Shown here: positions 13,618 through 25,300 of the stretch, piece by piece
Layout of the letters: each line of letters starts with the position of its first letter
Numbering within the stretch: position 1 is the first letter of the stretch
Source: Membranipora membranacea
Taxonomy: Eukaryota; Bryozoa; Gymnolaemata; Cheilostomatida; Membraniporidae
Direction: 5' to 3'
NCBI GenBank assembly: GCA_914767715.1
Contig: OU612067.1
Coordinates: forward strand, 1,424,001-1,488,000
DNA length: 64,000 nt
Program-made: the position numbers and the translations under genes
The notes under the pieces: model-generated
The model's database searches: none
Seen by the model: only the letters and a program-made list of their open reading frames with translations
Told to the model about the DNA's origin: nothing

Positions 13618-14306
13618 ACAATGCAGTAGAGTAGAGTAGTCTTTATAAATTGAATTAGGGAAGTAAACTCAATCACTGTCCATCATTGATAATGGACAGT
13701 ATATAGCCACCACCAAAAAGCAGCTGACTAACTGTTACAAGCACGTAATGTAATGCCAATGTCTATGATCAATGGTTGATCATGGAGTCATGGACTAACA
13801 TGGTGGTAACTCCAGATGACAAAAAAGGGGTCTCTAAGATAAGGCTAGTATATAGCTGTATTCAGCACTGTGTCTGTCACAATGGTTGAGAGTGACTCCT
13901 CTCAGCATAGGCCTATTATCAGTTAGGCAAAGCAATGAACATCAAGCAATGTGAGAATTGTACTCCTTGAGCCAAACTTCTATTAGTTGGTATGGAAGTA
14001 GGCTCAGGACAGACCTGACTCTCTGTCTAGGGATTTGAGAGTCAATCTATAATTGATTACAAGTTCTTACCTCTACCCCCTGATTTGCAGGCAGCACATA
14101 ATTTTTTGTGTTTGTTGAAAAAGTCAGGCACTGGTTGTGCTTCATGTTGGGTTCCTGCAATGTATGTATGCTGAGTGTTTTCATCTAGACCTAGGGCTTG
14201 CATGCATGAAGCTGGGCGATGAGAAAAAAAGTATCAATCCATATATAAAACAGTGTAGAAACTTGTATTGTGCTATGGTGATTTATGTGTTGCATTGTGC
14301 TTTACG
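13618..14306. other. non-coding, no gene seen
   Basis: No ORF, repeat or motif was recognised between the palindrome and the next hairpin insertion. Confidence 0.35.
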
Positions 14307-14380
14307 GATCAACCCTAGCCTGGGCAGGCTGTCGTGCCGAGGGTGGGTGGCACGACAGCCTGCCCAGGCTAGATCAACCC
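14307..14380. mobile_element. 56-bp perfect hairpin insertion with 9-bp target duplication
   Basis: Two identical 9-mers (GATCAACCC, 14307-14315 and 14372-14380) flank a 56-bp segment. Its 23-base arms (14316-14338 and 14349-14371, beginning TAGCCTGGGCAGG) are exact reverse complements around a 10-base G-rich loop. Precise direct repeats around a perfect hairpin are the signature of an inserted foldback-type element. Confidence 0.7.
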
Positions 14381-14487
14381 CCTGTTTTGTGCTGTATGTG
14401 ATGAGTGGACTTCTTTCAGTGAGATGCTGTCTTCTGCCTGCATGTGACCCATGCTGTACTAGCGATCCACAGTGCTGGCAAACTGGG

Positions 14488-14634
14488 GGTCTTTCAATTA
14501 GAACCAGCCAAAACCATCTGATCGCTCACTCACTGAGTGATCGCTATCTGCTAGGCTCTCACTTTCAAATCGCTCAGTCATTGATGGAACTATATGCATT
14601 CTGAGTGAGCGATTTTGGGAGCATGGGAGGCATG
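14488..14634 (+). mobile_element. small MITE, truncated copy (partner at 58.7 kb)
   Basis: It starts GGTCTTTCAATTAGAACCAG and matches 58670-58828 over most of its length (CTGCTAGGCTCT, CTCAGTCATTGATGGAAC, GAGTGAGCGA). The far terminal inverted repeat present at 58.8 kb is not found here, so this copy is 3'-truncated or diverged. Confidence 0.7.
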
Positions 14635-15003
14635 CTAGTCCAACCAATCACAACCAATATTTTTCTGACCATCAATCCTTATTGGGATATGTGTGATATG
14701 ACCTTCTGATCTTATCTGATCTAAAATCGAGTTCTAGAATCAGTCAAAGATCACTTGTGAGGTAAACTAATAGTCTTTACAATATGTGGCTCAGTATTGG
14801 GTGTATGTCATAATTGGGATTTGATTGTTGATGGTTATATAGCTTCTACGAAGCAGTACCATGCTGAAAGTGTCCATTCAAGCGTATCTTACCTGTCCCA
14901 AAATTTACCAACGACATAAATACCTCTGTTATTTAATTGGTTTTTCTTTACCTATAGACTTAGAATATGAGATAATTTTCATAGACTGGCAGGAAAGTTG
15001 AAG

Positions 15004-18000
15004 ATGGATATAGAGTCTGCCAGTAGCTGCAATACTAATGAGTTTAAAAGCGATCACCTTGAACCTACCTCCCAGGACAGTAATGCAGTGCTTCGTAAAC
15101 TGCTCCTAAATGATGACAAAGAAGTAACAACCACCAAAAATGGTCCTAGCATAGTTGAAGGTAAAAGCCTGGCTGCATCAATTAGTTGTCAGCCAAAAGT
15201 AAAGAAACCTCAACTTCTGAAGCACAAACTTAAACCATCAGTTTGTAAATCAAGTATCTCAAAAGAAGCAAGCTCAAAGCGAAAAGAGGTAACATTTACA
15301 GAGCCCGATTCAGAACACATGGAGTATCAAATCTTCTCAAATCTTGTTGATGTGGAGAACTACCTACTAGAACAGGAAGCATTACAAACCACTCGTTTTA
15401 TCCTCAATAGGCAGTGTAAAGGATTCGGTAAAGACGATCCAGGTAAGGGTATATTTTCTCCCTGCAAAATGGCTTTTCAGTGTAATATTTGGACAGACAA
15501 CTCCAAAGTATCAGTACATGGGTAGTGCCTGTGTGACTGCAGATTCTGTGTGAGAATGTACATAGTGTACTTACTAATATTTCATGGATCGTTCACATAA
15601 TTGGTTTGTTTGCTGTAGATGTAACGAGTCAGAGGACACAGAGGGTTAAATGGATCGCCTCTGGTGTGAGATTCATGAGCAAACCTTTCCTACTTATCGG
15701 AGATAAGAGACTCGACTGTCGACACGGAAAAGATAAAAATGTCGCTAAGAAAGTCAAGTACAGACAGCTTCAAAAGGTGAGTCTTCTTTTACTTGACTTG
15801 CATTTACAAACTAGGCCTGATTTTGTGACTGTTTAAACTTTGAGTATACATAAAACATGGGACCGTCGCATAACGTAAATTTTGATAGGGTGGGAGAGAG
15901 ATAGATGGTCAACTCATCATGGATGAGCTTCCACTCATCCCACTCACCATACCCTCTATCCTAATCAGAGCTCAAGGTTAAGGAACCAAGCAGTGTTATG
16001 GCTTGAAGCCCATTTGTGTCAAACATATATGGCCCAAGTACCTGGTCCTAGCCGAAAATAAGAACATGTCAATGTAGTAGACTAAGTACTAAGTATTTTC
16101 CTATAATTAAATACCATTTATACAATATTTTGCACTTTTGTGCGTTATCCAACCCTTCAACTGATTGCTATAAATCAAATACCATTAATGTGACTTGTGA
16201 TTTTTCCGCCAACATCTACAACAATATAACTAGATGAGTAAATATTAGCTGGAGTTTACACTAGCTAGCTAAATAAAATGTAGTGGATGATTAAATGTTG
16301 GCTTGTCTTTAATTTGGCTATTTGAAGCATATGTTAAAAGGGGAACTTTTCCTCCTGCAAATACTTTATCCCTTAGGGTATGTGTGCAAAGTGTTAATGC
16401 CTACTACAAAATTTTGATGTAGACGCTGCTGAACTCGGGACGACAGCAGAGGATTAACATGACTCGTAAGACAGAATCAGAGCAGGTCAAGTTAGACTGT
16501 CCAGCACGAGTTCACATCAGAGATATACTCGTATATACAGAATACGGGGTAGAGGGCGGACACGGCCTTAAAGCTGTCAAAGATCCTACTGATGCAGATT
16601 GTTATGTAAGTTCAGCAGCCCTGATGTTTATGTTTTATTGACATGATTATGAGCCGACTATAATTAATTAGTATAATAGAGGTACTCCTCACATATAGGT
16701 ATATTATATACCCTGATAAGCTGCCTCGTCTACCTCTAGTTTTTGTTTCATCTAGTCATTATCTTTGTATCAGATCTGCGGTTTAGACATCCAGCTAACC
16801 GCTAACTCCAGACTGAGATTTTAAAAATATGCTGGTTGCAGTATTTTCCCATATGAGTACCGTATTATGATTAGATGACGGATTTTTGTCTCCCTTGTCT
16901 TTATCAGAACTACTCATCTTCACCACCTTATTGTCCTTACATCGCTTAACTGACCAGTCGCGCCAAAATATACACTGTAAAACTAATTTTACTGAGTTTG
17001 GTCTTGTATAGTTGGTGGTTGGGAGCTTTACATGACTCAAACAACCTTTATTATTATGTATAGGATGATATATACATAGTACCTCTGCATGTACATTAAT
17101 ATAATTATTACGGTTTCTGGTTACAGGTGAAGGACAATGCACAGAGGAGATTAAGAGACAGAACATCAGCCAGACTAAGACGACTTCTAGAACAGGGTAA
17201 AAAACTAAAGACAGAGAGACAGTTCCATGTTAGCTTTCCTAAAGTGGAGGCCCATAAAGGTCACCATGTCGGACAGGTAAGTCCCTGTCTGATTTTGTAC
17301 CAGTTCTATTTTCATTTTGATATTCCACTCATTATTGTGGGTGCAATCGTAATCAGCTTGTGTCAATTCCAAATAGCCCGTGGTTTGGAGAAGGGTTGGG
17401 AGGAACGGATGCGTTATAATGTGGTTATTGGGGGAGGGGGAGACTGTCTTCTCATTATTTAGGTGAATCTCCACTTCTAACATTGCAGGATAATCATTAT
17501 CAGATGAATGAGCTTCATGTCATCAGTGTTGTCTGCTCTTGTTCCTGTATTAACTAGACCCATAAATTGTTAAGTCTAGACCCAATTTATTCCATATCGG
17601 CATAATTTAAACTTTTTTGACTGTGTTCTTCACTTAGCCCAAGAAAGACCATTAGGTAGTTCTTAGAGCAACAAGTTGTATCGGGGATAATATTGATTTC
17701 TTCCCTCTTTTGAGAAGATTCGAGGGTGAACAACATTTAAATTTTCATGCAATAACGTGAATAATGCTTCACACATGATATCTGATTCAGAAATAACATT
17801 CTTGTTCATTCTTGCTATTTAATCAGGCGGCCGGTTCACAGCAGTCAGTAGATAGGAGACTGATAACACACATGCATAAGATGGTGAGCGAAGGAGTGGT
17901 ACACGTCACAGATATGAAATCTAGACTGGATGAGTATGTCGTGTCTCTCTTCTCAGGTAAACAGATGCCTAGTAAAGACAACAGGCGATATTATCCTCTC

Positions 18001-21000
18001 ACCAAAGATCTGTCCAATCATATACAGAAAGCTCTGGGAGCTCTCATGTGAGTCAAACATTACTTATTTACTTTACTGAATTTACTTAATTATTATAAGA
18101 CTATTTTGATAGCTCAAATCTCTTGAGTTGGGATTTTGGGGTGTTTTGTTATCAAATGCACCTCAGTTTGACAGCAAATTCATAGAAGGTATTCAATCCC
18201 CACTAACTAGTCTTATAATAACCTGTGAAACACTAATACCCAAGAGATCAGATAATGATTAGTCGACACGTTGATATTCTGTAGTTTGTGACACTTTCAA
18301 GCAGCCATAGATCATTGCATCCAATGATATAATCAATAAAAATTGGTAGTTGAGTAGTGGGCTGGTGATTTAGCAGTTTTATGCACACGTTTATAATTTT
18401 CAGTCGAGTGCCGAGTATCTCTTACAGTAAGTTCCACATAGTTGAGATTTTCTGTGTTTATCAAATCGAAATATAATCTATGGAGTTACTGTAAATGTGG
18501 AGTTGCCCTTTATTACAAGAATGAAGAGAAGGCAACTCTGCTCAAAATCAAGTACCAGTAATTTCCACATTTCAACATTAATTCATGAAACCTGCCACCC
18601 GCGCAGGCGGTGAAAGGTGACCAAAGGTGACCAAAATTAATTTATGAGTTTGTAGCAAAACTCAATGTAGTTTTTCAATGGGTTGGCTTCTAAGGGTCTC
18701 AATGCTTTCTTGTTTATGAGTTTATGAGGTCTAATAAACTGAGTTACCATGAGAAAGTCAGTTAGCAGTCGTACTCACAGACTAGTTCTTTACACACTGA
18801 ACTGACATATTTTGGTATTTCACTAGGAGTTCTAAAGAAGGTAAAGAGTTACAGCAGCTGTATGATCAGATCCGATCTGACTGCCCGGATGATATCGTTA
18901 TATACAGACCATCTGCGGAGGGAATATCTCGTCTCATGTACATACACCAAACTAAAGATCAACAATGGCTGCTCAACGCATATAAGACTCATCAATGTGC
19001 CCTCGAAGTCAAGTATCGTAACAAGAAGGCCTCTCTCCCCATGTTCCTGGTATGTGTGTTGTCTCGACAGGGGTAAAAGGGCTGACAAAAAATTAACATC
19101 AGCTAAGACTTTCTAGAAATCTTTGCATATATTACAGATAATTGATAGGGGAGATCGTGTTGCAACCCAAGTCATGAGTATTTTGAGCTAATCTTGCGGG
19201 TTTGTATTATTTTTTTGAGCTTTGCAAAGGAAGATTACAGTGTTGTAGGTCCAAAATACTCAATAATCATTGTTGATGTGAAGCTGAAGATACTGGATCT
19301 GCATAAGACATACTCTACAGGGGTATCAAAGCCACTTGCTTTGCCCAATTTTGCCTGAATAAAATCACTGACAGAATTAATTTATGCACGCCGATCATCT
19401 TTTGTCCGTCTTCACACTCTGAGCTGGGCTTCTTTGTCTTTCGTTGTCAATCTCCTGATTGGTAAAAATGATATTTGTGTTTCGTGCTAGTCCACAATTC
19501 GTTCACTGCTTTGTTGAACCTAACTTGGCTATGTTGATATTCTGTATACTTTAGGTATCTGTGGCGACAAGTACAGGTTATCAGACAGTAGGTACATTTA
19601 TACTAGAGAATGAGATAGATGTTACCGAGGCCCTAAATGAGCTCAAGTCTAACAACAGCAGCTGGTCTCCCTGTGAGTGGGTCGTAGATCTGAATAATGA
19701 GCTCAGTACCTCTCTTATGACTCTGTTTCCTGGTGAGTAACATCCACAAGGTACACTCAGGTCCATCTCCCAGCAAGGCTCGACTTAGGGGGAAGGGGCT
19801 TCCTAACCTCTTTTCTTTAATGGTGCCTCAGCTTATATGTAATGCCAAGACATTTTTAGGTTTTATTTTGGTGCTACTAAAAAAACATGATACATAAACA
19901 ACAACCACAGTATAACTATTACATGGTTCAGGGTATTATTTGAGGTGACATCATTACGCCCAATAGTCTGTATCAGGGTATCTGTGTAGAGCTTCTATCT
20001 TATCTGACCTCTGATGACCATATACCCACATGAGCATCATGTGGCAGAATGGGTATATTAGTTGGAAATTTGAATCTTTTCGCTGCACTCAATTGAATCT
20101 AGAAATATGCAAATGAGTTAATTTAATATGTAATTGATTTCAGTAACACAACTGAATTTTTCTGCATATATCAAAAGACTAGACAGATTACATGAAAAGA
20201 ATTTTGCTTATGTGAACAATCTGTTTCCTGCTACAAGAAATTCTCAGGAAATCAATGCCCTTGATTCTGAGGGAAATGGAGAGTCCTTGCAGATATTGAT
20301 AATCTAAAACTATAAAAATAGCTATTGACACCTATAATCTCCGTTTAAGTCAACAAAAATTACAAAACAACCTGAGTAAATAAAAAAGATTAGCTGCTGA
20401 GAGCAGGGGGATAAGCGTGATTAGAGAAATGAGAGCCTGTGTATTATCTCACTGCAACATGATGTACAGAGGAGGCTACTATATCTGTCTTGCACTCATC
20501 CTAACTATTCTCTTTTCTCATGAAGGTAAGCAGTCATCCATTATTGTTGGTCTAACTCTTATGTACGCCATCTGAATGTAGCCATCTGAATGTAGTGATT
20601 GAATTAAATTTATAATGGAATATCTCTTCTACACTTAATTCAACCACTTCTAATCTTATGTTGATTTTTGTGTGCCAAATGTAAGAAGATTTAGGTTGAC
20701 AAATCTAAAAAAATGGTAAGCGTTCTCTCTCTTGCAGTCATTCGATGTGACTAAGACTGTTCTATGATTTGGGCTTTGATTTGGTTGCAATCCTCCACAC
20801 AACCTTGTTTTTAGCCATGGTTTGCCTGGAGCTCAGGTTGATCTCTCTCCATTTCATGTTTCTTTTTGCGACATGTTTAAATCTGAGTCTAGGCCTTCCC
20901 TGATTTCTTTTTCCTTCTTTCAATTGAGAGTACAGCAGTTGCCCAGGGAGCCTGTCATTCTCCATCCTATGCACATTGCCTACCCATCTCAAGTTCCTTT

Positions 21001-24000
21001 CAATGAGAATATCTGCCATGCGCGGCAAGTTGGCACGTCTTAATATTTCTTCATTTGTGATTTTGTCATACCACTTTACACTCATTATGTCCCTCAGTTG
21101 TCTTATCATGAAAGAGCTTAGTTTTTTCACTTGGGTCCTGCATATTGTCCGTGCTTCAGCTCCATAGAGGAGACATGAAAGTACCACAGCTCTATAGGCT
21201 ATACATTTCACCCTATGGAGCGTTATTATCAATAATACTAATCTAGTTTGGTGGTGAATTGCATTTTTTTATGTTACAGGTTTTGTTGACAGTCAGCTGA
21301 TTAAAGAGTATTTCATGAATTCTCACAATGGTAGTTGGCCCATAACCCAAGCTACCTCGTTTGCAGAATACTTCGATGATTCAAACAAGATTTATCTTAC
21401 GGACAGTAATGACTTATATTACTATGATTTTGAGACCTCAACATTTTCAGCTGCTATTTCATCTAGTTTTCTCATCAAGGACATGGAGTTAGTGAGATCA
21501 GACAGTGGTGTACTATTAGCCTTGACTGATGGTGTTAACTGTATACATAAGATGGATGTGATCACTAATGTCTTCTCACAGTATATTGGTAGATGTATCA
21601 ACGGAGGACCCACCTTCAAAATAGGTACCTTTTCACACACTGCTTTCAGATACCCAACTCTTTTGGCGTTTGCTGAAATGTCCCAGATTCTTTACGCTTC
21701 TGTGAGAGATCGTGACTGGGTTTTGATTGCCTGCCATTTGTCTACATCTCAAGTTTACATGGTGACCTCCTCGACTATGACCCTCCCCACAAGTAGTGAT
21801 CTATACATCAGTTGGAGACCAGGAGGACTTGTGCTGTATTTCAGATCTGAGGGGACTCTCTACAAATGGCTTGACAGTGGTAGCGCTGAATCTGTTCCTG
21901 TTCCGAGCTTTGATAAAAGTAAAGCTGTTGCGCACGCTGGCGGTATCGATGTCCATTTATCTGACACAAATACTCTGATGGTTGGTACCTCAGAATTGTG
22001 CATATTTCAGGACTCCGGTTGCGAAAGTTTCTCATCAGAAGAAATAACATACCTTGATAAAGCTGGGAAAGATCAAATTATAGCAGCTTCTCAAGTTGAT
22101 GGTTTTAAAATGTGGGTACTTGTACCTCCGAACCAAACCACAGCACCAACTACCACAACAACCACTAACCCAACTACTACCCCGACCACTAACCCAACTA
22201 CTACACCAACCACTACCCCACCTACTACCCCGACCACTAACCCAACTACTACAACAACCACTACCCCAACTACTATAAAGACCACTATCCCAACTACTAC
22301 AATGATGAGCTCAACAACACCTGCACCAAACTCTATTCAACTAGTCAAGCCATACGGAAGATTCACCTTTACTGTGACCAGTATTGATTGTCAGGAAGGG
22401 ATTGAGATCTCGTCCTCTCACTCGTCAAGAAGTGTAGAGCTTTGCCTTTATGAATGTAGTAAACTATTCAGCTGCTCATACGCCAGCTACAATCGAAGTA
22501 GACAATGTGTGCTGTATAATAGTTGTCTGGTGTACGGAAGTGTACCAGGCACTAGAACATACAGACTAGATTGAAACCTTTTACTGATTCTAAAATGACC
22601 TTTGACATTGTCAATTATGCCCATAAATCTTTCTTTCTAGTCCATAAGTTTTGGGGAAGAACATGCCTTTAATTTTGACATGCCTGCCGGATATCAGACT
22701 GATTCCATTGGATTAGAAACCACACTTGTTTCCCTCACATCGTTATTAGCTGACATATGATCCAGTAACAATCATTTATTAATATTATTGAATGGAAATA
22801 AATACACCAACTTTTAATCTACGTATATGGATAAACTCAGTTGGCCGATGTTTTTTTGTTTGATAAACATCAGTTATATTATAGCCATTTTTGAGTGTCA
22901 ACGTGTTAAATTTTGTGTCATAAATAATGTCTTGTGTGAGTAATGATATAAGTAGGAATAAATATGGTATAAAGAGTAAATTTTAATGTTTGTTTGTTTG
23001 TTTGTTTTGCAAGGGTTTAGCAATAAACTTAATTATACAAGTCTATGGGTTTAACAAAATTTGTTCACACAGACATGTTGAATGTCTATCCTGGATGTAT
23101 TTAGATAACGATCATCATTGATTTGTATCAAATCATTGGCGTTTCACCTTATCAAAACGCCAACCAACCAAGATATCTAGCATTACTGTGATTCAAAATT
23201 CCCTTAGAATTCAGCTTATTTGGCTTGCTTAATATATTATTTTAGGAAATAATCGAATCATAGTTAATCAAAATCAGATCAAAATCATGTTTTACTTACA
23301 GAATCTAATTTCGTGCTGAGAGATTGCCAGCCACCAAGTAGCAGTAAAAAGTCGCGACATCAGCGCTCCTCTCTAAGGAAGGCAGCGACAGCAGCTGAGG
23401 AGGCAGCACCGCCTCCTCCTGTCAGTCTGTATGTCAGTATCGGCGATAGACTGAGAGATATCTCATGTGAGATAGCACAGATCAGTTATCTCATGCCTGA
23501 CTCGGCTCAAGGATGGAATGTGGTCAGCTCCCTACAGAATCTCCTCTCAGAGGCGCAAGCCATCGTCAAAGATAACACCAGCTCCTACATAGAGGCAACT
23601 CAACTCACAAACCTACAATCATCATCAGCGGCGCAACAAGACACTGACAGACCAGCTAAGTCAGCATTTAAGATTCATGTTCACCAGGAGAGTAATACTC
23701 TCACAGCTGTCAAGGATGGCAGTCACACCGAGCTGCAAGCACCTGCTGGCACTTTGTTACATAGTATAGATGAGATGGTGCCGCCTAATAAAATACAGAG
23801 GACTGAGATCATACCAATACGATCTATGGGTCTGGATAACATTGCGCAAGCTGTCGATCAAATCACAAGATCTCAACAGGGTTTGCTATCAGCACCCGCC
23901 GATCAGCAGTCTATTCACTCTAACTATGTGAATGCTGCAAACTCTAGTCTCTTTACACATAATTTAATGTCCCAGCAGTCGGATCCTATGAGGCAAACAA

Positions 24001-24290
24001 GCATACTAAATCCAGCTAACAATCACAGCGCTTCATCGGTTGTAAGCGGTGCTCATAGTTTGATTAACATGTCAAACCCCAGTAACATGTCACTACAGAT
24101 GACAAGTATACTGCCTGAGAGCTACCAGCTGTCAGCTAGCAATGTGACATCAGTGACAGATGTGCATGGTGTGACAGCCGGTAGTATGTATGGACATCTA
24201 CCTACTCAGCCTCATCCAAATAGGCGCTACCTAGAGATACAACCTTCCGACAACAACCAACAACAGGTTTTTATATTATCAACCAAGTAG
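15004..24290 (+). CDS. CARF-like (ALS2CR8-type) transcription factor
   Basis: Eight exons: 15004-15442, 15619-15776, 16423-16605, 17127-17276, 17827-18047, 18827-19049, 19555-19732 and 23302-24290. All have GT-AG borders and matching phases, giving 846 residues. The core (exons 1 end to 5) resembles the calcium-responsive transcription factor family: FMSKPFLLIGDKRLDC, then DCPARVHIRDI, then RRLRDRTSARLRRLL, then NRRYYPLTKDLSNHIQKAL. In mammals CARF is a nuclear DNA-binding activator of calcium-responsive promoters; the same role here is inferred by homology. The last exon is a long Gln/Ser-rich region of the kind seen in activation domains. The start ATG at 15004 lies just after a possible 5'UTR acceptor at about 14957. 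An alternative end exists at 19738-19740 if the donor after exon 7 is not used. The final intron (19733-23301) contains a complete gene on the same strand. Confidence 0.85.
18484..18578. repeat. small inverted-repeat element in CARF intron 5
   Basis: AATGTGGAGTTGCC is mirrored by GGCAACTC and TTCCACATTT within about 90 bases, suggesting a decayed MITE. No clear target duplication was seen. Confidence 0.35.
20429..22574 (+). CDS. secreted propeller-like / Thr-Pro stalk / PAN-like protein, nested in a CARF intron
   Basis: Two exons: 20429-20525 and 21280-22574, joined in phase 1, giving about 463 residues. Exon 1 encodes a signal peptide (hydrophobic core ICLALILTILF). Exon 2 encodes about 265 residues of repeated beta-strand-like blocks (YLTDSNDLYYYDF, GVLLALTDGVNCIHKMD) that resemble propeller blades. 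A Thr/Pro/Asn-rich stalk follows (about 22140-22310, TTTPTTNPTT-type), likely O-glycosylated. The end is a Cys-rich PAN/apple-like module with DC, LCLYEC, FSC and QCVLYNSC spacing. It is probably secreted, since no membrane span is seen. The gene at 39.3-44.1 kb has the same domain order split over more exons. Its intron holds a LINE fragment on the opposite strand. The propeller assignment is less sure than the signal peptide, stalk and Cys module. Confidence 0.75.
20762..21232 (-). pseudogene. LINE reverse transcriptase C-terminal fragment in an intron
   Basis: An open 156-codon segment reads AYRAVVLSCLLYGAEARTI, then MIRQLRDIMSVKWYDKITN, LRWVGNVHRM and GRPRLRFKHVAK. This is the tail after the RT domain of a non-LTR element. 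It has no RT core, so it is a 5'-truncated copy. It sits antisense inside the 754-base intron of the nested gene. The reading frame is undamaged, which suggests a fairly recent insertion. Confidence 0.85.
22575..23301 (+). other. 3' flank of nested gene and rest of CARF last intron
   Basis: AATAAA-like signals occur after the nested gene's stop (AATAAATACACC near 22798; AATAAATATGG near 22958). A short (GTTT)n run lies at about 22989-23007. The CARF acceptor (TTACTTACAG) ends at 23301. Confidence 0.5.
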
Positions 24291-25300
24291 GCAATGTACC
24301 ACAAGATCTCTCGTTATGTCTCCTAGATTATAGAGAATATTTAACAGCCAAGAGAATGAATGAAATGTTACTCTGTGTATTGGATATTATTACAACTGAT
24401 ATTTTGAGTGATTTGACTGTCTTTTATTTATTTTGAGTCGCTTCCGTCTTGTTCAGATCTGCTAATAATGCGCTCTTGTCATAACAGTAAATAAAACTAT
24501 TATACAGTTCATTTAAGACTCCCTAGAATAATTGAAGAAGAATTGAGGAATCTGGTATTTATGATTATTATGTAAAAATGTATATAAAAAATATTAATTG
24601 TTTTTCCAGTCACTAATAACAATCAATACAAGCTTAGACATACAGAGAACTTTTGTAAATATATGTTAGCGTCCCCTTGGACAGATTTATTTATTTGGGT
24701 AGGATGGCTTACTTAACAACAAAAATCCCTCCCTGAGTCATTTCGGTGTAGCTCTGCCACTCTTTCTACAAAGAGCCACGTCAGAATGCTGAGAGTCATG
24801 TCAAAATAAGGCGATAAGACTAGATACAGGTACTATGAGTGTTTGTCATTTTTTTCTTTAGTGCAATTTATCCTGATGGTTGTGTAACAAGGCATGTAGT
24901 AAAAAATCGGTACAGTGACCTTGAGAAAACATAAAAATAAAGCTAGTTATTGATTAGATCTAAATAAGGCTGATTCCGTGCGTCAGTTCGTTGAGTGACT
25001 CGAGTTACTTTACTATTTACACTGCAAGTATAGTGACACCTCACTCCTTCCTCCCTTCCAATACAAATATGATATTTTACTTTGCACTTTTTTTATAATA
25101 AATGGCCATCTGAATTTGGTTATGTCCGAACCATTTCCAAAAAACACTAAATTGTGTCTCCTGTCATTGTCATTATTTTAATCATGGATTAATATTAACA
25201 AGCCTTCCCCTTGTACACATGTATCGTCATGACAGGAAATATTCATATATATACGGGCATCACAATCTGCACCTTCATCATAACTTCATCATCGGTTAAC
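24291..25300. other. intergenic between convergent CARF and GPCR genes
   Basis: About 1 kb separates the two stop codons, so both 3' UTRs must lie here. AATAAA occurs near 24490 on the plus strand. No other gene or repeat was recognised. Confidence 0.5.

Noticed and set aside
22091-22285. Val-rich ORF on the minus strand
   Set aside because: It is the antisense of the Thr-Pro stalk repeats of the nested gene.
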